Assembly: GCA_033060915.1 (NCBI GenBank) | Contig: CM065394.1 | Coordinates: forward strand, 29,524,501 to 29,588,500 | Reading direction: 5' to 3' | Origin: Euryodendron excelsum | Taxonomy: Eukaryota > Streptophyta > Magnoliopsida > Ericales > Pentaphylacaceae | Length of the DNA stretch: 64,000 nucleotides | Shown here: in pieces, positions 23,935-33,912 of the stretch | How the letters are laid out: each line of letters begins with the position of its first letter | Numbering within the stretch: position 1 is the first letter of the stretch | Translations under genes and position numbers: made by a program | Notes under the pieces: model-generated | What the model was told of the DNA's origin: nothing | The model's database searches: none | What the model saw: the letters and a program-made list of their open reading frames with translations, nothing else

Positions 23935-24262
23935 CTTGAGTTTTCTAGCTTTCGCCTCAAAAAGCTCAACTTTCAAAATTCCGGGTTTTCTAGCTTTCGT
24001 TTCAAAAAGCTTAATTTTTAAAATTCCGGATTTTCTAGCTTTCGCCTCAAAAAGCTCAATTTTCAAAATTTCTGATTTTCTAGCTTTCGCCTTAAAAAGC
24101 TTAACTTTTCAAAATTTCGGGGTTTCTAGCTTTCACCTCAAAAAGCTTAACTTTCAAAATTTTGGATTTTCTAGCTTTCGCATCAAAAAGTTCAACTTCT
24201 AAAATCTCAAGTTTTCAAGCTTTTGCCCTAAAAAGCATACTATCAAAAAAGTTTTCGGGCTT
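23935..24262 (+). repeat. Minisatellite: ttctagctttcgcctcaaaa units
   Basis: About six to seven units of 45-47 bp. Because many units are 45 bp, an 88-codon open frame (23936-24202) runs through them and reads as a 15-residue repeat (FLAFASKSSTFKIPG and variants). I regard this frame as a by-product of the array. Confidence 0.75.
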
Positions 24263-24670
24263 TCAAAACTTTCTCCATAAAAAGTTTAATTCCAAAATCA
24301 AATTCTAGGTTTTCAAACCTTTCTTCTCAAAAGTTTCATTCCAAGTTTTAAAAGTTTTCCAAACCCTTCCAATTCAAATCCAAATCCCTCCATTACAGAA
24401 AGCCATTTCAAAATCATTTATAAAAAAAATCCTTTTTGAAATTCAAAAATCCTAAATCTCCTTAAATGAGTGTCATTCCATTGGTCAGAGCGTTGGTTCA
24501 GGAAAAAGTTCAAAATCATTTCAAAATTGAGTTTTCAAAATTCCATAATTCAAACAATCTAGTTTTCAAAACTTAAAATTCTAAATTCCAACAACTTCGG
24601 TCCCTCTAATTGCTTCGTAGTCAATATGGGATCCTTCTTTATTATTTTTCTGCCTTCGACAAGCAAAGAC
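24263..24670 (+). mobile_element. Interior of the Tat/Ogre-like element, 3' end, non-coding
   Basis: Low-complexity sequence with words such as ttcaaaatc and ttttcaaaac. It leads into the polypurine tract. Confidence 0.6.
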
Positions 24671-24686
24671 AGAAAAAGGGGGCAGC
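24671..24686 (+). other. Polypurine tract of the Tat/Ogre-like element
   Basis: agaaaaagggggcagc directly precedes the 3' LTR start TGTAAGCAC at 24687. It fixes the element in plus orientation. Confidence 0.7.
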
Positions 24687-26435
24687 TGTAAGCACTCCAT
24701 TTTTTCCTGCTCAGCAATCTCCGGCCCAACCGAGCTCGATTTCAAGCATCTCAACACATGCAGGCTCAAGATGGGCCTTTCAATCTCCAATCCAACCAAT
24801 TGGTCGCCTATCGGGCCCACAATGACCCGCAGGTGCCATAAGCACCATTATTCCAGGCAGCTTTCCGGACCGGGCGATCTCGGAAACCAACGCCATCCAG
24901 GTAGCTTCCCGGGATTGGGCGATCTCGGGGACCAACACCTCATCAAGTTCCAGCTGGTTCACTTCTGGCACCTGCTAGCCTGCCAATGTAGAATGTCCAT
25001 CATTTGGTAGTTCTCCGAGACTGGGCGTTCTTAGGGACCAACACCACCCTTCAGGTAGCTTTTTGGGACCAGGCGTTCTTAGGAACCAACACCACCCCTA
25101 CAGGTAGCTCTCTAAGAACAGGCGTTCTTGGAGACCAACACCGCATAGGTAGTTTTCCGAGACCGGGTGGTCTCGGGAACTAACACCTAGGTCAACACCG
25201 GCGCCTACTAGCCCGACTCGGTGAAAAATGACCAAACTTGCCCCTTGGGCCTCCAGGCACGTTTTGGGAAAGTTTAAAATCCCTCAAAACGATAAGTCCA
25301 TCCTTCCAAAATGTTGTTAAATCATTAGACGTCCCCTGCACGCCATTTGGTCCAAATTCAGTCCTATTCCAGCCCACTTTGGTCAAAATGACCGTTTTGC
25401 CCCCAAGTGCCTCAGCGCGGCACAAACCCTGCAGAACGGTAAAAGACTCTCCCAAAACTATCCTTGAACAACCCTACACACTTAACACAACACACCAAAC
25501 CATTCCTAACCATTTCCAGCCAACTTTGGTCAAAATGACCGTTTTGCCCTTGGAAGCCTAAATATGCCCCAAAACAGCACTGGCCTTGGGATTTTGAGCA
25601 GAGGGTTTCACCACACGCCCTTGTTTAACCCAAAGAGGACCCTATGGCACTAAGCTCACATGACGCGATAAAAGTTTCCTGTAGCGTCTAGCAGACGCTC
25701 CGCCCAAATTGTCTTTTCCCCCGATTCCCTAGTTATAATGTACCATCAACTGACTTGAGAAATGCGTAAATTAGGAAATTCTCGAAAGCTCGTCCATAGA
25801 ACTTTCCATCGATACGGCTCGATCGAATGGATCGTTTCCTGAGGCCCTCCATCGTACGGTGCGAAAACTACAACTTTCAGTAACCCCTGGAGTGTCTCGC
25901 ATATGCTCTGCTAAGGTTGACTTTTTTCCCAATTCCCTAATCGGAATGCACCATCAAATGACTTGAGAAATGCGTAAATCTGGGAATTCCCAAAGGTATT
26001 TCCAAAGTACTTTCCATCGGTATGGTTCGATCGAAAGGATCGCTTCTCGAAGGCCTTGATCACATGAAATGAAAATTGCCACTTTCAAACACCTCCGAAG
26101 CGTATCACAGATGCTCCGCAAAAGAGACCTTTTTGGCACACTTCCCAAGACGATATCCCACGCTTCCAAACATAATTCAAACTTCCTGAAAACATGAAAG
26201 TTCACCAGAAGCCTTGGGAGGATATCCTGAGTGCGACCGATTGTCCCGAAACCTTCCTAATTGGCTCAATTATCGAGACGAAATTTGGACAAACCTTCCC
26301 AGTGGCGGAGCGTATGCTACAAGCGCCTAGATTTTGATCAGATCAACCAAATTTTGATCAACAGTCGAGATTGAGTCAGTACAATGGGTGCCACGTGCCG
26401 TTCTGCCAGTTGAATAGTACCCCCGCATGTAGAAT

Positions 26436-26466
26436 ATGCGCCTGTGTAAAATTTACACAGGCGCAT
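26436..26466. promoter_or_regulatory. Palindrome upstream of the 3' LTR TATA box (31 bp)
   Basis: Same element as 14244-14278, shortened by a mutated outer base pair. The TATA box follows at 26500-26508. Confidence 0.55.
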
Positions 26467-27770
26467 GTGCTACATGCGCTAGTGTCTGAAAGTTTTGCCT
26501 ATAAATAGAGGTCTCCTCTTTTGCATATTCCAGGTCCAAAATTGATGCGAAGCCCTGCTGAAATCACACCAGAATCTCGAATCTCCATATATATTCTCCC
26601 CCTCCAACACTTAGGCTAGATTCCACCACTCTAAAGGCCATACACTTCACTTACTTAGCCTTATACACCACTAAACACTCCCTATCAGCCCTCTAAGCCT
26701 TCTTGAAGTCATTCAAGCTCCAATCTAGGCATCCTTTGAAGACTACAAGTGTGTTGAAGGCAAAAGATGGTACCCCTTTTACATTTGTGTCTTCCCCCAC
26801 TATTCTCTTCTCCCTCCTAGCCTACTTAGGCTATTCTCTATTTTAATCCCCATCTACAACCCCCCATTCTTGCATGCTTGAGCCAAAAGGGCTTTTAGAT
26901 CATGCCTAGAGGAAAGCAAGTGAGAGCCACCGTGTAGGGGGACCTCTCACTAGCCTACTTTAAAATGGTATGGCTTAGGAGCCCTTTGTTTATGTGGTGT
27001 AGCCTAAAAGCCTTGTATGTAATCATGACCTCTTGCATATCACTATTTTGATCATGTTTTGCATGCTTGGCTTCATTTTATGCTTATTGCAATGCTCTGC
27101 AATGCTTACATTGCTCTTATTTTCATGCCATCTCCAAGCTCTATATTTTTTTCAAAAATTGTTTCATGAATTGGCCCCTTGAAGTGTAGGATGAGATTTT
27201 AGAAATTATGCCTTAGAAGACTTCCTACTAATCTCCTAACTTTCATTTTGGTGTCATGACATTTTAGTTTGCATAAGAATTGCTTTCTAAATTCTCTAAT
27301 TTTTAAGATTTTCATTCTTTTAAATGTAGTGGTTGGAATGACCCCATGGAACCCTCTCTTGAGTGGTCTCTCTTTTATTTGGTCATATGAACCCTCTCTT
27401 AATGGAATGGTTCCCTTGAGAAATGGTTTTCAAAATCCTTCTCCAAAGACGATCTTAAAAAATGCACTCTTTCCATTTTTGCATTAAAAATGGTGCCTTA
27501 AAAAGTTGCCAATCACCACGTTGATTTTTGGACCCCTTACACTCTTGTCAAAATGATGGTTATAATGGCCATGAGGAAACCTTCCTTAGAATGGTCTCCA
27601 ATCACCAACTATATAAACCATATTCTTGACTAGAGTCAAAATTTTCATGGAAATGATCTTCAAAAGGGTTGCAAACCAAAGTCCTTTGCATAACATAAGT
27701 TATTTTCCAAAAACCTTTCTAAAAGTGCATGAAACCAACTTTCAAAACCATTTTCCAATCCAACCCTAGG

Positions 27771-28060
27771 CTAATTTGACCCTAGTTGTCCAACCCTAGG
27801 CTAACTTGACCCTAGTTGTCCAACCTTAGGTTAACTTGACCCTAGTTGACCAACCCTAGGTTAACTTGACCCTAGTTCACTAACCATAGGTTAATTTGAC
27901 CTTAGTTATCCAATGCTAGATTAACTTGACCCTAGTTATCTAACACTGGGTTAACTTGACCCTAGTTCACTCACCTTAGGTTAACTTAATCCTAGTTAGC
28001 TAACCTTAAGTCACCTTAACCCTAGGTTAACCTAACCCAAATTAGTGAACCTTAGATCAC
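27771..28060 (+). repeat. Telomere-like minisatellite in the 3' LTR
   Basis: Same unit as at 15576-15795 but with more copies, including variants absent from the 5' LTR. Confidence 0.7.
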
Positions 28061-29446
28061 CCTTTACCATAACCGAACCCAATATAGGTTAATATGCTTC
28101 AAGGTTTCAACTCATGAACCATTTTTTAAATGATCTTTCAATTTTAAACTATTCAGATTACCCATTTCCCCAATACCCCCTTACTCTCGTGATTTCAAAC
28201 AACCAACTCCATAAACTCTTCAATTGTCCCTACACTCCACTTTCAAGACATTTCGAAAAATGCTTTCAAAAGGTCACAAACCTAAGGTGTCCCTAGCCCC
28301 CTCATGGTTAGAGATTTTAAGGAAAAGTGATAAATCAAGAACAACCCCTAAGGTTGTCCATATTAGGATTTCAAACCCTTAGCCATTTCCAAAAACCATT
28401 TTCCAAAACTAATTCATCAAAACATTCCTCCAAGGTTTTCAAAACAAGACTTCAAAAACACTTTCAAGTTCTCTTGAGTCATGACGAAGCCTTTTACCAA
28501 ACTCCCTTAAGATGATCCAAGATCATTTTCAAAACACTCCACCATCCAATTTCAAGTCAAAACTTTCAAGACCACAAAGAGTCTTCAACTTCCAAAGACC
28601 TCAAAGTATTTTAAACTTTTTCAGAGACCTCAAAGTATCTTAAACTTTTTTAAAGACCCAAAGTGTCTTCAAACTTTCCAAAGGCCCTAATGCGCCTATT
28701 TTCCATCGGGCTCTTGCCCGAACTACGATTGACCTGATTCTCGCCAAATGAGATACGTAGACAACCTAAAATGGTGCAGTCATAACTTTTATTTCAACTC
28801 CAATCCCTTTTTCAAAAATTCTAATCAATTCAAAGTTCCTATTCCAAACTCTTTCAGAACCCTTATTATTTTCAAACTTCTTCCAAAAACTTGCATCATG
28901 CATCATCCATCCGAAAAGTGATGACTAGACCCCGTTTTCAAAATTCTTAAGTGGATATTAAGTGGACAATGGTAACCGGTTATTCTAGTGAGTGAACAAG
29001 GGGTGATTAGACATGTAGGTACCGAAAGGGCGGGGTAGGGTGATGATCTTAGGATGTCTTCCCTACACGTAACCAACCCTCGAACCATAGATTTCTGTTT
29101 TCAAAGGATCAAAATGGAGTTATTTTCCAAAAGGGCTTAAATCTTTCCAAAGGTTGCCAAACAACCTATTTTCTTAACAACCCTCTCTTGAGGGAGTTTT
29201 CAAAAAACCTTTTCCAAAAACCCTAAGTTTAATCTTCCTATTAATGCTTAGTTTTAGGTGCCCTAACTCACCTTAATCAAGTTAGGTGGCGACTCCTATT
29301 TTTCTAAAAAAGCTCTTAGTCAAACCAATTTTCTAACCTAGTCGCATTTGTCCTTCTAGGAGGATGAGGTCTAGTGACAAAGTTCCGTGCTTTAGGGTCT
29401 CCGAGCCGAAAGGAACTCGGACACCCCAAAAAATCGGGGCGTGACA

Positions 29447-30752
29447 TTTATTAGTTATCGTTCTTCCCATGGATTGATTTCAATATAGAAATGAACGCTC
29501 AACTCACATGGACTCACTCAAATCGGATTGCAAATCAAATGAAATTAAATCTAAAAGTAACAAAAGTAGACCAAAAATCTTTTAGTTTTAAGAAGGATGA
29601 TTCACTAACAGCTAGGCAATTCAAATAAAACTAATTGACATTCAACAACTATACCATGGAATTTAAAGGCAATTAACAACTAAACTATCAAGTAGGCAAG
29701 CAATTGAGATTTTTAAGCAATTAAAGGGGATTTGGATACAATTGATTCAATTGACCAAGTTTAACAAGAATTCCAATGAAGATTTGTTAACTCAAATCAA
29801 GGATCACTCCATAGATCCTTGATTCGGAGAATTTCGATTATAAAACTATGGATTCATATCCAATTGATATTAGAAATATATGCTATTGAAAGGACCATAG
29901 ATTCAAACCTTAGATTTGTACAATTCTTAGGTCAATTGAAGAATTGTGCATAGGAATTACCAAATTGTGCTATTAACGTAAATTTTCTAAAAGATTCCAA
30001 AACTCAATCAAGTAGAATTGAAGAATTCTTAAGATAATTCAATGAGATTCATATACCTCCATGAAAATCTTTGAAAATTCTTAGCAAATCTTCACAATTG
30101 CACCCAAATTGGGGCTTAACTACTTGATTCCATCATAGAAAGCCTTAAGAAATGAAGATCAGGTATTGAAATTGATAAACTACTATGTTCGGATATAAGA
30201 AAAAAGTAAGAAAAGGTGAGAAAATACACTTTTTCTCTTTACAAAGCTCTCTATCTAACTCTCTCTATCAAAGGAAATAAGTACAAACTGAATTCTATAT
30301 CTAATTTTCGGCCAAAACAGTTTTTATATTGTCAAAAAAATGCTATGAAAAAAATGTAGAGCTTCGTAATTGCATTCAAACGGTATAGGAAACCGTTCGA
30401 ACGTTCTTCTACCGGTCTTCAAACGTTGGTTGCAAGCCGTAGTAACTATCAAACGGTCTTCAAACTTGTCACTAACTCTAAATGTGCTCTTTGTAATTTG
30501 CAAATGGCGACATGTGTTTGATAGAGCGTTCGAACACTTGGTGGACTGTTCGAACGCTCATTGGACCGTTCAAACGATCATTTTTCACTTAGCTCACTTT
30601 TGATTGTTTTTAGTCCAAAATTCCTGCAAAGATGTAAAAATGACATATTAGAACAACTTATAATTAAAGTACTATTTTAACACCTAAATCAAGCTAACAA
30701 TCTACTATCTAAGAGATTAAAATTAAACTTTTAAAGTATAATCAGTAACCCT
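29447..30752 (-). repeat. Right arm of the roughly 1.25-kb inverted repeat
   Basis: Reverse complement of 11171-12431. Its start coincides with the right edge of the inserted LTR element. Without that element the two arms would lie about 88 bp apart and form a hairpin of more than 1.2 kb. Confidence 0.8.
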
Positions 30753-31950
30753 TCCTTAAAAAGCATTTTGTTGATTTATGCCAGAAATTTTCTACCTAAT
30801 AATTCCCATGTATACGTATATGTCGTAGGAATATGGATGGCTTGACCATTTCCATTGTACTTAAATATGTACAGGTGCGAGAGAATTGAGATCACATGGA
30901 TGCACACTATATGAGCATGTGAAGATCCAAGATTTTTATTCAGCGGGCAAAATTCGCATATAATTATTCTAATTGACAATCAAAAGAAGTTTAAAAAAAA
31001 AAAAACACTTGAATATATGTTCATAACATACCTATTTGATTTACAAATGACCATGTTACTTTCATATTTTGAAAATGACGCATGATAATCATTTGGAATA
31101 CTATTAAAATAATATCAAACTACTATTCATCCGCCGGTTACCCATTCAGTTGTAAAGTCAATTCTCACATTCTTCATAGCAGAAAATAACCCTTCTAGCT
31201 AGTAGTTTGCGCCAAAGATACGAGTTTGAGTACACCATATTTCCTTATTATGCCATTAATGATGAAAAGTGTACTGTAATAATATACAAAGAATTGTTGA
31301 GCGGGTAAAAGCATTTTAATCTACTATGTATTGTTTAAATATTAGAATACAAGGCTGAAAACTGAATTTTATTCTTTTAGTGACGTCAATTGTGCTTTAA
31401 TATATACAGGATCATTGAATAGGTAAAATTGAATGGAAAAATGTTTTAATTTAATATTATAACATAAGATTGGTATTGATACCTTAAATAGAAGGCTTAA
31501 AAGTGTTATTTACCTGACCGAATAATCAGAGGTAACTGAGCTTTAGTGGAGGCAAAACAATGCATTTTGTAATTTCAAATCAAATAAATATGTATAATAC
31601 TATACAAACAAATAATTTATATAAAATTTAACTCTAAAATGATGTGGGATTATTAGAGCTATTTACTTTAAAACAAAATACCTATTATGATGACTCTTAA
31701 CTATACTATCGTCATTGTTATATTATTTTGGTGGAATGTTTTGTATAAAATTTTTTAAAAATATAGTATTTTTAAATAAATAGATAAAGAAATATTGTAA
31801 TTTCACAAGTTGAGTCGGAAAAACTGTCCCAGTGGTCTATGTGCATCTGCCTACGATTATAGGGATTAGAATAATTTGAATAAAATATTATTATAGCAGA
31901 AAAATGTGGCTATGTATTCAAGAGGATTAGGCCCGTCTAGGCCTTCTAGA
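30753..31950. other. Intergenic stretch, nothing recognised
   Basis: AT-rich and non-coding. It includes an A run near 30994-31005. No repeat boundary or RNA gene was identified. Confidence 0.45.
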
Positions 31951-32129
31951 CAAGGAGTTGGAATTTTGGAGTTGCTCTAGTGGCCAGTGGTTTGCTCAAC
32001 AGGCCCTCTCAAGCAAAGGAGTGCAGTCGTGCATACGCGAAATTCCAAGTTTTGAAAAATGAGGGAATGTTTGGACGGTAGTTTAAAAGTTATAAACTAC
32101 GAGCTATAAAATATTTTCAAAGGCCCATC
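31951..32129 (+). repeat. First copy of a SINE-like/MITE-edge duplication
   Basis: tagtggccagtggtttgctc and the following sequence recur at 32338-32500. The shared block has an A-box-like word (tagctctagtggccaatgg in copy two) and a weak B-box-like word (gagctgaaactcc), so a decayed tRNA-derived SINE is possible. The copy ends at the Tourist-like MITE. Confidence 0.4.
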
Positions 32130-32132
32130 TAA

Positions 32133-32326
32133 GGGCTTGTTTGGTAAAATTTTTCGATCTAACTATTTTTTTTAGTTTATAAGTAAAAGAATAAATTTTT
32201 TCTAACTCTTTTGTTTTTTTCTTATCTTTAGTTTATAAAAGCAAATAGCAAAAAATATCTAACTTTTTTACTTTGAAGCTAAAAAAACAGAACTAAAAAA
32301 ACTAAAAAATAATACCAAGCGGATCC
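32133..32326. mobile_element. Tourist-like (PIF/Harbinger) MITE, 194 bp
   Basis: Ends GGGCTTGTTTGGTA (32133-32146) and TACCAAGCGGATCC (32313-32326) are imperfect inverted repeats. The flanks are a TAA duplication (32130-32132 and 32327-32329), the Harbinger target. The interior is A/T-rich and non-coding. Confidence 0.65.
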
Positions 32327-32337
32327 TAAATCTTTAA

Positions 32338-32440
32338 ACAAGGCGTGGGAATCTTGGAGTAGCTCTAGTGGCCAATGGTTTGCTCAACACGCCCTTTCAA
32401 GCTTCGGAGTGCAGAGCTGAAACTCCAAACTTTGGAAAAT
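32338..32440 (+). repeat. Second copy of the SINE-like duplication
   Basis: Counterpart of 31951-32065, sharing ctctagtggcca and gtttgctcaaca blocks. The best view of the A and B box-like words is here. Confidence 0.4.
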
Positions 32441-32442
32441 AA

Positions 32443-32656
32443 AGGGATATTTAGATTACAGTTTAAAAGTTATAAGTTATAAATTATTTTTAAAAATAAT
32501 TTTTTTAAGTAACTTTTTATGAAAATGTGTAAAGTTTATTAGTTACTTTTTTAAGTAGTGATTTAAAAAACTACTTTTTTTAACCATCTTTTCGAATGAG
32601 TCAAATAATATTTTAAAATAATTTATAACTAAAAAAATAAATTATATCCAAACGTC
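32443..32656. mobile_element. AT-rich foldback MITE
   Basis: The left part (agttataagttataaattat) and the right part (aataatttataactaaaaaa) are imperfect inverted repeats around a non-coding centre; the right edge reads atccaaacgt. The first duplication copy at 32069 carries only the left edge (ggaatgtttggacggtag). Exact ends and target site are unclear. Confidence 0.45.
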
Positions 32657-32684
32657 TTAACAGCAGAAATTGTTCTCAACCGAG

Positions 32685-32801
32685 TGATTTATGTTTTCCC
32701 GAATGAGGCCACATTGTTTTCTGAGCAGTTTGTCTTTGACTGCACAGGAAATCAATTATTATGGATCTGAAGGGGCCTCTGAAATAGAAGTATTATTGTT
32801 A
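32685..32801 (+). repeat. Tandem duplication unit, copy 1, interrupted by copia-2
   Basis: Matches 40077-40195 (gaatgaggccacattgtttt at 32702 and 40096). With the copia element and one target copy removed, the period is about 156 bp. The unit continues on the far side at 40040. Confidence 0.75.
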
Positions 32802-33278
32802 TGTAAACTTCAAAACATATCATAAAAGTTGGCATAGATCATATGCAAACATAGAAATTTTAATAAGAAACAAAACTGAATGTGAAAACATACCTGTTTG
32901 CTCTATGGTTTCACGAATCTCTTTAGAGTGGCGATTAATCTCGAACAAAGCTTCTTGGAGGCTGGTCTTCCTCTCTGTACCCACTACTGTATAACGAAAT
33001 TTTATGAAAATCTATCTGATTGTGGGAAGAGAGGGGACCTAGACTTTATATATAAGAAAACCCTAGCCACATTGGGCCCTTCCATAAAAGGCTCAATTAG
33101 CTGATTAGCCCCACACTAATTACCATCAATCCACATTGATAATAGGTGCACACTAGCTCATGTATAATAGATCACAACCTTATTGGGCTTATTATGTTTG
33201 TCTTATCCAAACTTGGGTCCAACCTGTATTTAGAAAACACCCACAAATAATGTGGGCTCAGTCAAGAGTAATCTAACA
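32802..33278 (-). repeat. copia-2 3' LTR
   Basis: 477 bp. On the element strand it begins TGTTAGATTA and ends AGTTTACA. It differs from the other LTR at scattered single bases and small indels. Confidence 0.9.
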
Positions 33279-33289
33279 TTCTCCCACTT
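33279..33289 (-). other. copia-2 polypurine tract
   Basis: Minus-strand AAGTGGGAGAA, followed immediately by TGTTAG of the LTR, a typical copia arrangement. Confidence 0.8.
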
Positions 33290-33912
33290 GAGCCAACATT
33301 AATTGTAAAAACAAAATTTGAAAAATGACTTTTGGGTTAAAACATGAAAATGACTGTATGTGGTCATAATTTTAAAAAACCAAGTAGGATGAGAAATAAT
33401 ACCTAAAACAATCCGGTCCAACAAAGCTATCAATATCGAACCAAGGCAGTCATTACATTACTAGTCCATGCAAGACCACTCATAATTACAAACACTAATA
33501 ACTCTATCGACATAGATCAAATGTAGTAATGTGGTGGGAAAAAGCACTCCATATGTGATCTGATAATAGTGCTAATCCTCAATCAGTCCTCAAATTCTCT
33601 TTAACTGTATGCTCATTCAATAAGTAAGAGAATTCCAATGGTTTCTAATAAAACCCATATGTCTTGCACAACTATCTCGAGATAACTTTATAGTGCAAAC
33701 ACAAGACATATCCTGAATTGCTTAAGTCACACCAAACTTAAGACTATCAATAAACTGAATCATGAATACATTTATCCATATGATATGCAAGTATCAGAAA
33801 TATATTCATGCATAAATGGCATCAAACACAACCATAAAAGATAACCATCAAATAACCAAAAAAGGTCTCAATACATAAGATCTGCCAAATAATGTAAAGA
33901 AAACAACTCCCA
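33290..33912 (-). mobile_element. copia-2 3' untranslated region
   Basis: About 620 bp between the pol stop and the polypurine tract. No ORF or captured gene is recognised. Confidence 0.6.

Larger units (their letters stand above)
12515..29446 (+). mobile_element. Giant non-coding LTR retrotransposon, Tat/Ogre-like (LARD-type), 16.9 kb
   Basis: Two direct LTRs of 4696 and 4760 bp (TGTAAGCAC...GTGACA) flank a 7476-bp interior. The perfect 5-bp target duplication is TTTAT at 12510-12514 and 29447-29451. A primer-binding-site-like sequence (tggcgactccattggtgaca, 17212-17231) follows the 5' LTR, and a purine tract (agaaaaagggggcagc, 24671-24686) precedes the 3' LTR, giving plus orientation. The TGGCGACTC site and the tandem-repeat-rich interior resemble the Tat/Ogre branch of Ty3/gypsy. 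No gag, protease, RT, RNase H or integrase motif could be read in any frame, so the element is non-autonomous. LTR divergence is moderate: 7 differences in about 180 bp between 16681-16860 and 28918-29098. Confidence 0.88.
24687..29446 (+). repeat. 3' LTR of the Tat/Ogre-like element (4760 bp)
   Basis: Collinear with 12515-17210 over its whole length, with about 4 percent difference in one 180-bp test stretch and extra minisatellite units at 27771-28060. It ends GGGGCGTGACA at 29446, followed by the target duplication TTTAT. Confidence 0.88.
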
